Of a DNA stretch of 64,000 nt, positions 1 to 42,264 are shown one piece after another. This DNA is from Karalla daura (Eukaryota > Chordata > Actinopteri > Chaetodontiformes > Leiognathidae). The DNA is taken from the NCBI GenBank assembly GCA_029224185.1, contig CM055188.1, positions 18,946,497 to 19,010,496 of the forward strand, in the 5' to 3' direction. A program made the position numbers and the translations under genes. Position 1 is the first letter of the stretch. Every line of letters starts with the position of its first letter. The notes beneath the pieces were generated by a model. It ran no database searches. It saw only the letters and a list, made by a program, of their open reading frames with translations, and was not told where the DNA came from.

Positions 1-662
1 TACATCCTATTGTTCATAACGAGCTCTAATGAAGGTGTCTTGATGGAGGTGTCTGCCTGATGGACACCTCATTGCCCATCTGTCAGCATTGCCCCAGTTA
101 ACACGCTGTGTTCAAATAAGGCTGTACATCTGCTAATAAAGCGTTGCTAATGAGGGTCCTTGTTTAGTCTTATAATGGCCATTCATTAAGCTTCGTCTAT
201 TCTGCACTGCCTGGGAGTCCGACAATTAGTTACCCTCAGCTAAGCCTTGACACTAGGCTTACACTGACACCTTCGGAGATTCTTAGATTACCATCAGGTT
301 ACATCTGCTGTATGTTTAAATCAGTCCATTTAATCAATTATGTATGGCCAGCTTACTTTCTACAGGGGGGAGACAAGTGTGGGTATGACAGATGCTGGGA
401 TTTGAACCAGAGTCACAACAGGACTAAGCATGTAATGTAATATAATATACACAAAGCAATCAGTCAGTTTCCTTTTGCCAATCTGTCTTTGATCTGAACT
501 TTCAGGGATGTCTTTGATTAGAATATTTTTTATAGCCCATTGACCATTCTCTTTTTTTTAATCAAATTTGTTTGAATGAAAGATACAATTTCAAGAGTTG
601 ATTGTTTGGATCCCTGTAATAGTGAACCATTCTCCTCTCGTACATGTCCTGTTCTGCTTTAG
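1..662 (+). other. SHQ1: SHQ1 intron upstream of the first visible exon (non-coding)
   Basis: No coding segment resembling the SHQ1 N-terminus (start of the CS domain) can be read here on either strand, so this is taken as the intron preceding the first visible exon. It ends in a pyrimidine-rich acceptor, cctgttctgctttag, with AG at 661-662. No repeat or RNA gene was recognised. Confidence 0.6.
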
Positions 663-28932
<28,270 letters not shown>

Positions 28933-29035
28933 TAGGAAATGTTGTAGGACCTGGGACACTTTTCTAAAGGTTTATTCAATGTAAGTGTTGCAACAAAATT
29001 TGTTTTTGTTCCATTTTTTTTGGACTGTCTATTTA

Positions 29036-29335
29036 CACAGAGAGGTTGGCACTGTCTCGCAACAAGAAGGCTTCGGGTTCGACTCCAGGTCAGACTGAAG
29101 GCCTCTCTGTGAGGTTTTCATGTTCTCCCTGTATCTGTATAGGTTCTCTCCAGGTACCACCACAGTTTTCTTGCATGGACCGAAAACGTGTATGTTCAGG
29201 TTGATCAGAGACTCACTCACCAAAGGTGTGAATGTGTGTGTGCTCTGTGAAGGACTTGGACCTGGACTGTATTCCCTGCCTTTGCCCATGTGACACTGTA
29301 AAGGTACAAAGCAGGTAAGATGATGGATTGATGAA
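29036..29335 (+). repeat. Dispersed teleost repeat with tRNA-like head, in the SHQ1 3' UTR
   Basis: It starts gttggcactgtctcgcaaca, with a B-box-like gggttcgactcc. It continues with ggttttcatgttctccctgt and ataggttctctccaggtacc, then a cactcaccaaaggtgtgaat segment and a tail near gatgatggattgatg. This order is that of a very common fish repeat (gcactgtcgcctcacagc...gggttcgaatcc...tgcatgttctcc...ggttctctccgggta...aggtgtgaatgtg...). Two more copies, reversed, lie at 52315-52632 and 61365-61490. The superfamily is not certain. Confidence 0.7.
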
Positions 29336-29388
29336 ATCTTTGTTTTATTTTTGTAAAAACAGTATATTCACAACAGTGTTTTTTTTTC

Positions 29389-29394
29389 AATAAA
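29389..29394 (+). terminator. SHQ1: Polyadenylation signal of SHQ1
   Basis: A canonical AATAAA follows a T-run (gtttttttttcaataaagg), 457 bases after the stop codon. It is the first canonical signal after the stop. Confidence 0.7.
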
Positions 29395-32300
29395 GGATGA
29401 TGGAAGAGACTAGACTCTAGCTTTCATCTTTGACTTTTATCTTCCCTGTGTGTTGGGTGTCTCGTTACTGCTTCATTTGCACATTTAGATTGATCATTTC
29501 AGCTCTTTTATTAATTACTGAAATTAACTCAACATTTATCTCTTTGCAGACAAATTCTTCTGAATACCTTCATTATCAAATTCAATCTGTATCTACGTAG
29601 TATGCAAATAAACACAACAGGAATGTCATTCCAGGAAACAAAAGCACATTTGTCATTGTTGGTAGTTTTATCACTCTGCTGACGCACCTGGCAGAGATTC
29701 TTTCAGGGAGCTTTTCTCTTCCTAATAAATAGTAGGAAAGGCACTAACCCCTTCCCTAAAACCCCAGCATTGATTGAAGTCTAAAAGACTGCCAGCACTA
29801 AACGGGGCTCAGAAGCATGCGGGAGTGATTGATTCATCTGGCATGAATGGAGGAGTGCCGTCAACACAGCTCAATATCATTGACGGCGTCTCGCAGGCGA
29901 GAGAAAACAAACAGGGAAGCACATGTCAGGCAGACAGATGAGGGCTGAGCAGGGCTGCGTAGCAGGAAACTGTTTGTTTGGAAGATAAGAGCACCCCGGG
30001 GCCACAGGCAGCCGCCAGATAGAAGAGCAGGGGGCCTGCAGACATGAAGCGACAGCCGGACCAGCTCCCTATCCACTGCCAGCTGTGATATCCAGCTGCC
30101 CTAAAGTAAAACACAGTCTAATTTGTGCCCCTAGAGCAAAACTTGTGTTGAATCCTCTGACTAAGGGAGAAAGATGAGATGCAGAAACAGGCAGTATTTG
30201 TTAGGTTTTGTAATCCCAGAGGGTTGTGACTGACTGGGGCAGTAACTGATCAGCCACAGCCTCAGCATTGCTGCAGGCTTTTTTCCAAGGTGAATTTCAT
30301 CCCATATGAATGAAGGCAGCGCAGGAGCCACTGGTGATTATCGCTCCTTAGGTGGGTAGTGTGTACAGTGTTGTGCCTCCAAGATGGATGGTGTTGTACA
30401 GCCCCTCACAAGAAGAGACAACATCACTACATTGCCTCAGCCATGTGCGAGCGCCATGATGGCATCGTCACGGAGATGAGTTACACTGAGAATGACGGCC
30501 CATTAAAAAAAAAAAAAGAAACATGTGGTCCTTGGGACTGCGTAGCCCCTGTAGGCAGCAGTTTCCTCACCCCATCGGGGTTTCACATTGATTAAATGAC
30601 ACCAAGCTCTGTTGCCGTTTTTCATTTTAAAGTGGCCTCCGCATCCACCCCCCATTAGCTCAGCCATCACCAAGCCTGACCGGGGGATCCAAGACTGAGC
30701 TCTGCACTTCACCAGGTTCCTCTGCAATTGATAGTCTTCACCGAAGGACATTTTTCAAGCGAGTGGTTCAATGAAGGAAGCTGATAAATTATACAAGGCA
30801 GTAATGAATGTGACATCTTTGCTCTATTTTGACTTAGATTTGATAAATCAGCCCCTTATTCTTGTAGCGTCTGTGCCCTTTGACTGTCTAGGTCTCTGAA
30901 AGTGGAGTAATGTGTTCAGGACTCATGTGGGCCAGCGTGGTAATTAGCCCATTAGCAACAGCACATGTCTAATAAAGCAGTTCTGCACAGGCTCGTGATA
31001 TATTTGCTTTTATCAGCACATATACAGAGACAAACTGCTGTAGCCCTCATTAACATGAGGATGAATGAATGAAAGAGTAAAATCACTTCTCACCAGCTGG
31101 AGATTTTTCTCAAAAGGTTTGAATTCAAATTTTGAATTTGAATCTTCAACATTCCACCATTCCATTGTGTTTTCCTACTTAGGACCACATGCAGAGATCA
31201 ATATCACTCTGTCTCTAAAGCGTCATAACTGAATGAGGCTGCCCGTGCCCTCAACAAGACCTCAGATAGGATAGCATTACTTAAATTCTGTCAGATGGTT
31301 AGGAGGTGGATTTGTAATATTTTTTTTGTTTATGTGTGTAAATTTTGCAGGATTATGCAAACTCCAAGAAACTTCAATTTAACAAATGATGATCAGTATA
31401 ATGATTAGTAATGATCAACAATGATCGGGTAATGATCAGTACTAGCGCTAGACATTTTGTTTGATAGTCAGTTTATGGTGTATTCCCTTCCTTGTTTTTA
31501 TTTTCAATGGTAACGGGAGCAGCACAGTCAGTGTCGTCACTGTCCTCGGGACACACACAGCCTGTGGCTGATTGTAATAGAAAACTCAATCTCCTCTCTC
31601 GTTCCTGAGAGGCAAAGTGATTCTGGTGCTTGAAAAGATTAATAGCCCTCAAGAAGAAATGAATCAGGTGCTCTCTAGGGCCTGACCCCTCCAATGGGCG
31701 TGGAAATAGAAATCCTTTTGTTCACCTTCTTTCTCTCCCGGCTATGTCGCCTGCTGCAGCTCGGCTCTCCCTTTTGTGGGCTTTGCACTGTGTTGTATTG
31801 CTCCAGGCTTGGCCAGCAAAGAGTCGCAGACAGAGACAGAGGCGTGTGGCTGTTACCCTCAGCTCACTCCTCTCTGGCTTTGTAATCACTCCTCTTGAGA
31901 TGACCGGCATATGTTAATGGAGGGAACGTGTGCATGGGATGTGTCGGTGTCTCTCTAGACTGACAGTGCTGACAGGGAGGGATTATCTAAATGGGCTATT
32001 TTCATGCTCTTAATCACAAAAGAAACAGTAAAATACCCCCTTTCTGCAGCGCGTGGGAGTGCATACATGTGTGGCTCCGTGTTGACAGCACCGGCATCCG
32101 CTTGTCGTCTGCAGCGTTGTCTGGCTGATTCACTCTAATTGGTGTGAGCAATGTCCGTTAAATCACTCCCTAACTCTCAGTGGACATGTGCTATCAGGCA
32201 GCTTAATGCTGCAAATTGCCTCTGCCGTGCTAGAGCTGTGTATGTGTGTATGCGTGTGTGTGTGAGGGGGAGAGAGAGTGAGAGTGAGAAAGAGAGACAG

Positions 32301-35300
32301 AGCCTCTCATCATTACAGTACCTTGTTAAGTGCACTGGGATTGTAGGGATGCTGCTGAGCATTAAGGTACAGGAACCACCTATCACATGTGAGGGTCTAA
32401 CTCCAATCTGCTGATATCTGGATTTTAAATCTCTGTATCCATCCACTTTGTTCATCTCAGCATTGCCCCTGAGGACATGGCAGCTGGGACACAAAGTGCT
32501 GCTTGTCAGGATTTCACACTGCTGAACAACAGGACATTTCTAAAGATGCCACTTCCATGCTACGCTGTCTTCAGGTGGCATCTCCTTTTGTCCTCGGCAG
32601 TTGTTGCTTATCTGAGCCAGTCCATGCCAGACCTCTGCCGACCAAAAAAGCATTCAGGTCTTGTATTTGTTTTCATAGCTAAAACAGCTGTCAAACACAA
32701 TTAATATTTCAGAAAAGACCATGCTTGGAGGGAACCTCTAAGTGCTATGGGAGTTGGAAAACAACAAACTGGCACTGTTGCTTTCTGATGCTCTGTTGTA
32801 CTGTACTCGCCTCCATCGTGCCTTGCTTTTATAGAGAAGCGTGCCTCTTTCATGACTCCTGAAACAAAGGATGTAAATCAAAATAAACCGGGTGCGGCCC
32901 TGCTAGTTGGTGTCAACAAGCTTCTGGTGCATTGCTCAATTTCAAACCCTTAAAGATTGAACAATCATCGTGCAGGCTCTTTGATTTTTGCATTCTCAGA
33001 GGCCGCCAGATCAGAGCTTTGCAGAGAGGAGAGAGAGGAAACCTCCGAGGCAGCGCCTGCATTTGCTCTGCCTTATGTCCACAGGACGGTGCCCTTCAGC
33101 CCTCATGTGAAGTCCATGTTTAGACCCCTGGAGCAGGCTGAGCCTTAGACTAATGATGCCTCACGGATGTTCATGTGTTCCAACCAGACAGTGAACAAAG
33201 GTTTATCGCGATCGTGCTCCCCAAGCACTCTGCAGACAAGCTCCCCTGACATTACCAACACAGGATCTTGACACAGATAAAAGCCTCTGCCGGCACATAA
33301 ACACAGAAACACACTCCTCCCTGCTCTGAATTCACTCAGCACTGTCAGTTCTGCTGCCTTCGTTGACACACGCTAGGCAAACAAACATGGTTCAGACCTT
33401 TCTGCCCTCATCACAGCTGCTGGATCCAAACACAACTTCATCCCACCACAGCCATTTCTTCCTTTGCCCGCCTTTCGTATTTCATGCTCTGTCTCTCACA
33501 CACCAACCAAAGCCTCTCACTTGTGGCTCTTTCTTATCTCTGCCAGGTTCAAAATCGTCTTCTTTCCCACAGTCTTGCTGTCTTAAACCTGTGCATGTCC
33601 CACCCAGACATCATTCAGCAGCTCTTGTTTTTGCCCTCTACGCAAGTGGCCCCTTACCCTGTACCCCTCCCCCTTCACCCGGGATTTAAAGCAAGGAAAC
33701 AGGTACCCCCGCATGTGTTGCTATTCCAATGCTGTCAGAGCGTCACGGATCACCCACCTGCCACCGTTCATTCGTTGTTCTCTAGCAAGGAACGGTGTGC
33801 ATTACATCTATGTGGTGCGACGGTGTGCCTCCCAGCTGACATGCACCATCAATGCAGAGGGGAAGAAATAGGGGCTTCAGGGAAAGAAAAGAGGAAAAAT
33901 CACTGACAATGTAGGGCAGCTTTAAAAAAGGCGTCCATCTGTGTTTCATCCTCACGCTTTGTCACTTCTGCTGCATCTCATCAAAGAACCAGACTTGCGG
34001 CTAACGAAATATATGAACAAGCAGAAAACAAAACAAACAAGCAAAAAAAAAAACAAGTGGAATGTGACCACAGTGTCATTAAGTTTACAGAGTGTGGGAT
34101 TTCAGCTCCGTTGTCGACTTTGGTCGTGGTGTGACCGGCAACTGAGTGGGTTTCCCTGCTGTCGGAGCAGTGAATGCGCATGTTGTATATTAATGCTGTG
34201 TCAAGCTGTGGGAGCAGTGTCAGATCAGATAAGAACTGATAAATGATAGTGTGGAATAAAGCTATCTGCAGGCTGGCTGTGAACCGAGTGACTGCTCTTG
34301 AAAAGAGAAAGCAAGCCATCAGATAGGCAGCTTGTTCTTTGATTACTGTTGATAAGATGGCTTGTGGATCCACTTACTTGTATGCATGGCCAACCTTTGA
34401 ACCCTGGCAGGGCGGCTGCTCTAAATGACCTTTAGTTCGTCCAAATTGCATCTGATGATCTTGGAATGGCTGTGTGTTCTCTGTGCATCCCAAAGTGTAG
34501 ACTTTAATCTCTGCAAAGGTGTTGTGCAAGAGCTAATCTGAGATCATTTGACAGGTTGGCTTTATGGATTTGTTGGAATTAGAAGTCAGGAGACTTTGCG
34601 TTTGTTCATGTGTAGAGGTTTGCATCATGACAGTGTTTGAAGTGGTATCACTGTAATCACTGTAGCATATACTGTAAACCAATGCATGTGCTCACAGCAG
34701 TCTGTACTTTAGACAACTAACAATCTTCACAATAACTGGGTTATGCTATGACATGTGGAAGAAGGATTTGAACTTCTCACCCTTTATTATTTTGTACATT
34801 GCCTGCTTTCAATGCCCCAAATGAATGCACAAAATGATGTAGCTTTGTGACTTCGTGGAAAACCATATGAAAAAGCAAGAACGTGGGAGAAGTTCTAAAC
34901 ATCTGAACACCTGCTTTGGGTCACTTGTTTGTCACTCATTAATGATCATGGAATAGGGGCTACAATCACATGGTGATAGCAGATAGACATTTTTTGTTAG
35001 GACGTGATGGATTCTCACCAAAATACCTTGAGAATTGCATGACTGATTTAGTCCCACCTCCGGCAGCATGTTTCATTTTAACCCAGAATTTCTCACTTGA
35101 ATAACATTAGCAATCACTCTCAGGATTTTAATCTTGTTTTCACCACTAAGTGAGTTTTACCTAGCAAAAGCCCGGTTGCCTAAGTGAGTTTTATGCTCCA
35201 TTTATTTTACATTAACCTCTCGATCCTCATTTCCATGTTCATTCCCTCACCATTTCATGTGAAGCAATTGATGCAATATAAAAGGTGTTGTACAAAAAAG

Positions 35301-38300
35301 CATCAGTGGATGTTCCTTTCTTATAGATCCCAGACTTGAGTGTGTACCCCTAATGTGCACTAATCTCTTCAACACAAAAATCAATGACTTGCTTGCCCAC
35401 CCACACAGCATTCATCTCTGCGGTTGAGTCAGGAGACTCCAGCCTTCACACATCTGTGGGACGTTAGTATGACTCGTGGATTCACTAGCGTGTCGACAAA
35501 CCGAGCACGCTCACTCACACCTCCCCTCAGCCCTGGGGTAACATCAGGACACTCAAGCCTACATGTCCTGTTATAAAGCTTATCAGCAGACAACAGGACA
35601 TTTTTCTAGTATACAGAATGAAGAGATAATGTGTCTGTTTTTCTCAAGGGGTCAAGCTTCTCAGTGTAAACGCTTATACAAACTGTTGCTCATTTTGCTG
35701 ATGTGGGACCATTCCAACTGTTAACAAAAGCAGTGAGCTCAGTCTGTCCTGTCACAGCTACAACAGGACAATCACATATTTGAATTATTTTATGCATAAA
35801 AAGAACACTTTTCTCTCTTATGTCTGTGATTTGTCTGTGAGATTTTTCTGTCTGAGTGGTTCTGAGTTTCTATTTGCCAGGATAAAAAGATGTGAATGCA
35901 GGAACAGGGTGAATGGTTTGAGCTGTACAAACCCTCGGCATTCACACTGACAGAACTGTTTGACTTCTCGCAGGGGGTTAGGAAAGAAACAGTGAATACA
36001 TCATAAAAGTTGACGATCCTCTGTGTTCACCTCAGGGATAAAGAGATGGAGATCAACATATAGCCGTGCGTCTATTGCCAGAACTAATCCTTTGAAATGT
36101 ACAACTTGCAGTCTCACAGCCTTCCAACCTGCTGGAGGATGCTGGAATATAGCAGAAGGCGTCATGACAGGCTCTAATCGAGAACAGAGCATAATTCTGA
36201 GCCGGTTTTGTGAGAAAATGAGTATGCTGTCATCTTCTAAACTGTGAGCTGATGTCTGTTTAGACCCTATAAAGATTGTTGTGCTACTTTCAACTTGTCA
36301 TCTATTGCCATGTTTGTTTGGCATCATTACTGCATAAAGGCAACATATTTATTTGGATTTTTCTAACCTTCAATTGAGATAATTGGTGATGAAAACATCC
36401 TCTCCATCTGTTTTCCTTGCTCTACTTTTGATCTATACTTTCTATAGATTTTCATTGTGGATGTGCAATGTGTGTTTGAGTCCACTCACTGAACTCGGAA
36501 CAAGTGATTACAGGCTGAGTCAGAGTTACAACACTGTATCTAGGCAGATTGCTTGACATGACAAATTTGGAAGCAGTCTGTTGACTTGGCACAGTTGGGT
36601 CACAGCTCAAAGCTCATTAGTAAGGCTGACATGTTAATGTTTACAGAGTATGGTGTCCACATGCATCCAACACTCATAATCAGTACAGACACCAAATATT
36701 AACCCCAAGGAAAACCTGAATGGACCAAATGAGTCCAGATTAGATCCAGAAAATTACACAAATTACACCTTTTTTTTATCATAAATGGGACTTGGTGTGG
36801 CAAAAGGGTAAAATGATCATCAGTATTGCCTGGATTAATTTTTGGAAATCATGATTGTTTGCAAAAAATGCATTGCCCATCCATGAAATAGGTGTTGAGA
36901 TTTTTCATTCTTTAACAATCTGGTGGTCTGATCAGCTGTCCAACAATACCATAATTGGTTTATAAGCCATTATTTCTGTTGTGTTAATAGCCTTACTTAT
37001 AGCAGTGTAAGTACAAAATGGTATTTTCTAGACATGTATTTTCCGCACAACATCAGTGAGAGCCACAGGCAGACAGGGTGCCTAATCAGATCATTCATCA
37101 TCAGAAAGCTGGATCCATGCCTCTTTTTGACTACAGTAACATATGGGGCCTTCGTATTTGATCAGGGGTTTGACTTGGATCAATTTACAGGACAGCCCTC
37201 GCAGAAGTTCCTGTTTTCCATGAAACCTGAGTGGACCATGATCCGGACTCTGAAGGCAATCCTGGCATGAACACCAACCCTGAGATGCAAGAGAAGATGC
37301 AAGGAGCTGCCATGAGACAACTCTTAAACCCATGCCAACAGTGTTTTTAAATGCTCACAAATGATCTTCTCACATTTTTCAATGCCGTGACGTCTCCTGA
37401 TTACGCAGTTCTCCTCCTGCGCAACCATGTTCTCTCTGCCATCCAAGGGACGAGTCATATTTCATGTGATCAACACAAGCTTTGTTGCTTGTGCATCTGT
37501 CCTCGTTCCACTGTGCTACCACGATTACATCTCAGCCACGCAAGCCTCCACATGCACAACACTCATGAGGCAGAGAAGCAGAGGCGCTGTGTAGTATTTT
37601 TATATGTTACAGTTACATGGATGAGTGCGGCACACATAACCTGCCCTGGGCCTGTTTCCACACTCGCTTCAGTGGACAAGGACAAGCTGCAGCCTTCTCT
37701 GACATGACAAAGCAGCGGGCTGTGTAAAAGTCTGATCTGACACAGCTGCTTGACTCTTAATGGTGTGTTTCTCCTCACATGACAGCCTGTCTCACAATGT
37801 TATGACTACAGATAGCTCATGCTATGTGGGACCATTAGGGAGATGCAGATAGAGGATGTATCTAGAAGTGCATCTCTGACCTCTCTGGAGATAAGTGATG
37901 TGTGACTAGCTTATTGGTGTGTTTCAAAATTAAATCAGGGGGAACAGCCTCTATAAGAACCCTGAGTCTTGTTCTGTAAACAAGGTTACAGTGTCAGGAA
38001 AAAAAAACCCAAAAATAAAATAAAATGGAGAACGATGCCACTTCACCAGACTAGAAACATTTTAGTCTGAAAAAGCCCACATTTATCTGGAAACAAAAGA
38101 GTTAATAAATCCAACTTTAAAGCATGGCATTTCTCAGAAATAGTAATAACATTTCAGTGACAAGTCATAATATATTAATGAAATAATTGGATCAAACCTA
38201 TTCAGAAGAAATAGGTCTTGTTGGGCATAAGATTAGCATATGTTCCCTTGCTTTGAGATATTTGATCTTTCTGAGAATGAAATTTTAGCAGTGTAACAGA

Positions 38301-40676
38301 GTTAACTTGATTTATTTGTTTACTTAGTCAAGCTAGGGACAAACTGGTCATACAGGTTCATTGGTTCATCAGTCCAGTATATAACATAGTTTTTCTTACA
38401 GAAGTTCACTGTCACCTAAAGAACATTCACTATCAATTCTGGTAATGATCTTATGACATCTTTACTGAAGTTTACTACAGTTTTTCCAATATATTGCTGT
38501 TAAGTTTGTGCAGAGAAATCAAGCATAACTTCTCACGTGATCAATCCTTGTGTTTGATTTTGATAAGGTTACCAGGAAAGCTGCTTCAAACAATTGCTTC
38601 AAATTTGTTATTTTTGTTAATCATGTTCCACTGTTGGGTCAAAACTTAAATTCATTTGTTAATTTTGGTACATGCAATACCAGCAAAATAGTGACGTTTC
38701 CTTGAGCCTAATTTGTGCTTTGTATTTGGTGCGAACTATCCAATTCTACTGTGAAGACTAAGCTGGAGGCCATGATATACATTTCATACATATGTTAATC
38801 ACAACCATGCTACTGCACTTTGGGTACAGTGTCGTTTTAGGGGACAAAACAATGTGAGCCTGGATTAGTTCGTCCACTTTGAAAAATTGCCCCGTTTTAA
38901 GAGCTGTAAATGTATCAAGAAAAATTATTTGTGACTTGTCTTGGCTTGGAACTTGAATTTTAAATAAAAAAGATGATATTGCATCATATTTTCTTATTTC
39001 CGAAGCACAACAGAAGACAGTCCCAAATTCTTCCCAAATTTCTGCAGTGCAGATAAAAGCCTCTTAGCCTCAGCCATGGTGCCATAGTCTACTGAATTTC
39101 CCATATTGATTTGTTTTACCACTTGGTTCATTAATGATGTTGATTTCAAGTGCACGGAGTTTTCAGCAATCTCTTAATTAAATCAAACACAGGGCGCCCA
39201 CTCTGCTCTGCCCCTCACCCTGAAAAACAATAAAGGGCAGGCTGTCACCCCAGGCTGGAAAGTAAGGTGTATTAACAAGTCAATGAGAAATTCATATGTG
39301 TATGATTTCACAGTGAGCACATCTGACCTTTGTTAATGATGCCACTCAAACCTGCAGGTGGTGTTTCTCAAAAGAAATCCCAGGGGAGCGCTGTTTTGCT
39401 GCTGCTGTGCTAACTGACTGTAAGGAAAGGAAGGAAGAGCATAGACTCAGTCAAGGGAAGAGAGTGAGAATAAAAGAAAACCATTTCACATCAAAATTTA
39501 GTGGGGAGGAGGGAACTTGAAAATCAAAATGCATCTTGTCCACTGCCGAATCTCTGTGTGTTGTTGACATGCAAACATGTTTTCATTTGTGAGCAGTCAT
39601 CTGTGCATATGTCTTTCTCTCCCACTAGCCAGTTAATGATATCTTTCTTTACTGTCCAGTCCGTAAAAAACTCTTCTGCTCCAAAGAAGTCTGTTGGTTT
39701 TTGAGATAGAGCTCTTTTTCAGGGTGACAAAGAAAAATCCTTAAAGAGCAATCTATCCTCTCCATCCACTACCACCTTTGAGTAGCTCTCTCTTCCAAGA
39801 TATTCTCAACCAGCTCTGCTTCTCATCTCCAAGAGCCTTCTCACTCCATCTTGATTTTCGTCCACACTTTCATCACCTGCTGCCTCAACCTCTCCATCTC
39901 GACCTCATACTCGGATTCCACCCGCGATCCCCTGTATGTCCTGCATTATTCTCTGTCTCTGTGCAGCATCACACGCTTATCACATCTAGTATCGTAAGAA
40001 TCAAATGTGAAGGCTGGCCGTGCTCTTACTGCTTAAATGTCCCCATAATGGAACCCAAGGGTATCTGAAATTGAGTGTGAAGACGGCATCAAGGTCATTT
40101 ACTCCACCCCACAGGATAGTGATGGATGTCTTGTCTGATTGCTCGATTTGGTTGCCCTACTTGAAGGAGGGGTGAGCATATCCCATTGCAGTGTTGCGTT
40201 TTCGCAGCTGGTCAGATAGTCAGGAGAGAAAAGATGGAGGAGGGCATTTAATAAGGTTGCCAGAGATACCATATGATAGCAACTGGATCCCAGGGAAAGA
40301 GGTATTCCAAGCCCAGGTTCTCGAGTAAACATTTGAAGGGATTAAAATAAAACATATTGATTGCAGGATGGATGGCACACCATCTGTCAATACACTAATC
40401 TGCCAAATTGACTGCACCTCTTGGAACATTGCACCGCTCCAAACAGCTGGATTCAGTCATAGAAAACCATAAACACCAGTCGTAGTCATCTGAAACCTCT
40501 CCCAAGTGCCTGTGATTTATAATCCCCTGGATTGTGTGTGTGTCTGTGTGTGCATGTGAAGTGTGTGCATGGGCTTGTGCGTGTGCATGTGCGTGTGCAC
40601 TTGTGGGAATTGGCTATAGACAGAGGTTGGACATGCATGGCTCAGCCTAAGCAACTGTGTTCTAGGAGTGAAAAGG

Positions 40677-40704
40677 CTCATGTACTCATGTGCTCATGTA
40701 CTCA
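40677..40704. repeat. 8-bp tandem repeat, 3.5 copies
   Basis: ctcatgta, ctcatgtg, ctcatgta, ctca in direct succession. Confidence 0.95.
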
Positions 40705-41536
40705 GAAACTCTAACCCCCAAAGTCTTCTAGTATCTCCACTCTCCCACAGCATTACAAAGACAAAGTAATGGATTGCATCATGATGTTTTTAATCCATTC
40801 CCATTTGTTGTGTCTCTTTTTGCATGACCAATGAAGATTAGGATCACTATCTTGTTGGAGCCTTTGTAACAAGTCAAGAGACTGAGCTCTGTCATCATAT
40901 TTGTACCTTAGCAACACTTTTTTTTTGCCAGCACATTAACGACATCTTGATCTGTAAAATCTCAATTTAACACAAAACATATTCACCTATTTCCCCACTG
41001 ATTATCCATCTTACTAACTAATTAGTTACCCAACATGAGAGAAAAAATGAATTGAGACTTTGATTTGATTTCCTTCTCAATAATGTATTCATGTTACCAG
41101 TGGAGACTAAAACATCTCCACACAATTGTTTTCTATGCTTAAATGTCCATAGCAAGTATGCTGAGACAACAATGTTACAAAACAGTGCAGTGCACAACAT
41201 TACAGGAGGAGCCATGTACGAATCTTAGAGTCTGAGGTAGAGAGCTGTCAGATATACAATCAACAGGCAGGTAATTGACAAGTGATGGCAAGTGATGCAT
41301 GACTGTCTTAGTCTTTATTCAGTACTGTTTTAGAGTTAACAAAGCATGAGATTTAGCCGTGCCTCTACGCTGCACATTCTCAGCTTGCAGGCCTTTTGTT
41401 CTGCAGCCTTTTGTGGAGCCTGCCCCGGATTCATTGAAACTCTTTGCTGCTGAGAGAGCTGAAGGAGCTGCTTTTTGTCACACACCCTCACACCCTCATT
41501 CTCTACTCAGCACTCGCACACACTCATGCACACACA

Positions 41537-41598
<62 letters not shown>
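41537..41598. repeat. Compound (CT)n(CA)n microsatellite
   Basis: A perfect CT run is followed directly by a CA run. The His/Thr and Leu/Ser open frames across it are artefacts. Confidence 0.95.
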
Positions 41599-41602
<4 letters not shown>

Positions 41603-42100
41603 CTCATGCATACACACATGCACAAAGGCTGAAGCTCTGCCAGCATTTCGTGGGATAATCTACCTTCCTGAAGGTTTGCTAAAGCACCCTTCCCACCACA
41701 ACCCCACTTCCCCCACCCCACTCTCTCTGTCCTCTTGCCGCCTCCTTCTCCTTATCGGCCCTAGTGTAAGCAGCATGTGGTTTCCTGCCAACTTCTGGGA
41801 GCCATGAGCAGCCTCTCCAAACAGGAACACGCATGAAGACATTCCACCGCTGAAGGAAACAGTGTCCTCAACCGCCCTCCCCCTTCTCCTTTCCAGTTCC
41901 CCCCAGACACTTCCACACATCCCACACAGCTCCACTGGGGCTTGACCACTGGACAATCAGCGCACATAAACACAAGCCAAACGCACACAGGAACGTAACA
42001 GTAGACACAATCCACAGCTATTCAGCACATTCATGTACATGGAAATGAAGATAGCTGTAAGGCTGAGAGTAGGTGTGCATGCATGTGTGTATGTGTTTGT

Positions 42101-42264
42101 GAGAAAGAGTGAGAGAGAGAGAAAGAGAGAGAGAGCGGGAAATGGGAATAATGTGTGATTGAGAGGGGGTTACTGAGAGTGAGAGAGAATGAGAGAGAGA
42201 CAGTGAGAGAAAGTGAGAGAGAGACAGAGAGAGAGAGAGGGCGAGGGAGAGAGAGAGAGAGACA
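42101..42264. repeat. GA-rich purine tract, about 160 bp
   Basis: Almost pure gagaga/gaaaga sequence with occasional cagtgag units on the + strand. Confidence 0.9.

Larger units (their letters stand above)
28933..29410 (+). other. SHQ1: SHQ1 3' UTR (inferred extent)
   Basis: The stretch from the stop codon to just past the AATAAA is the most likely 3' UTR. About 300 bases of it are a dispersed teleost repeat (see that entry). The true cleavage site cannot be seen and is estimated at 10-25 bases past the signal. Confidence 0.6.

Noticed and set aside
29070..29085. gggttcgactcc as a tRNA T-loop / B box
   Set aside because: No cloverleaf can be drawn around it; it is explained as the tRNA-like head of a dispersed repeat.
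31128..31144. gaattcaaattttgaatttgaat palindrome-like sequence
   Set aside because: Short, purely AT-biased and imperfect; expected by chance in AT-rich intergenic DNA.
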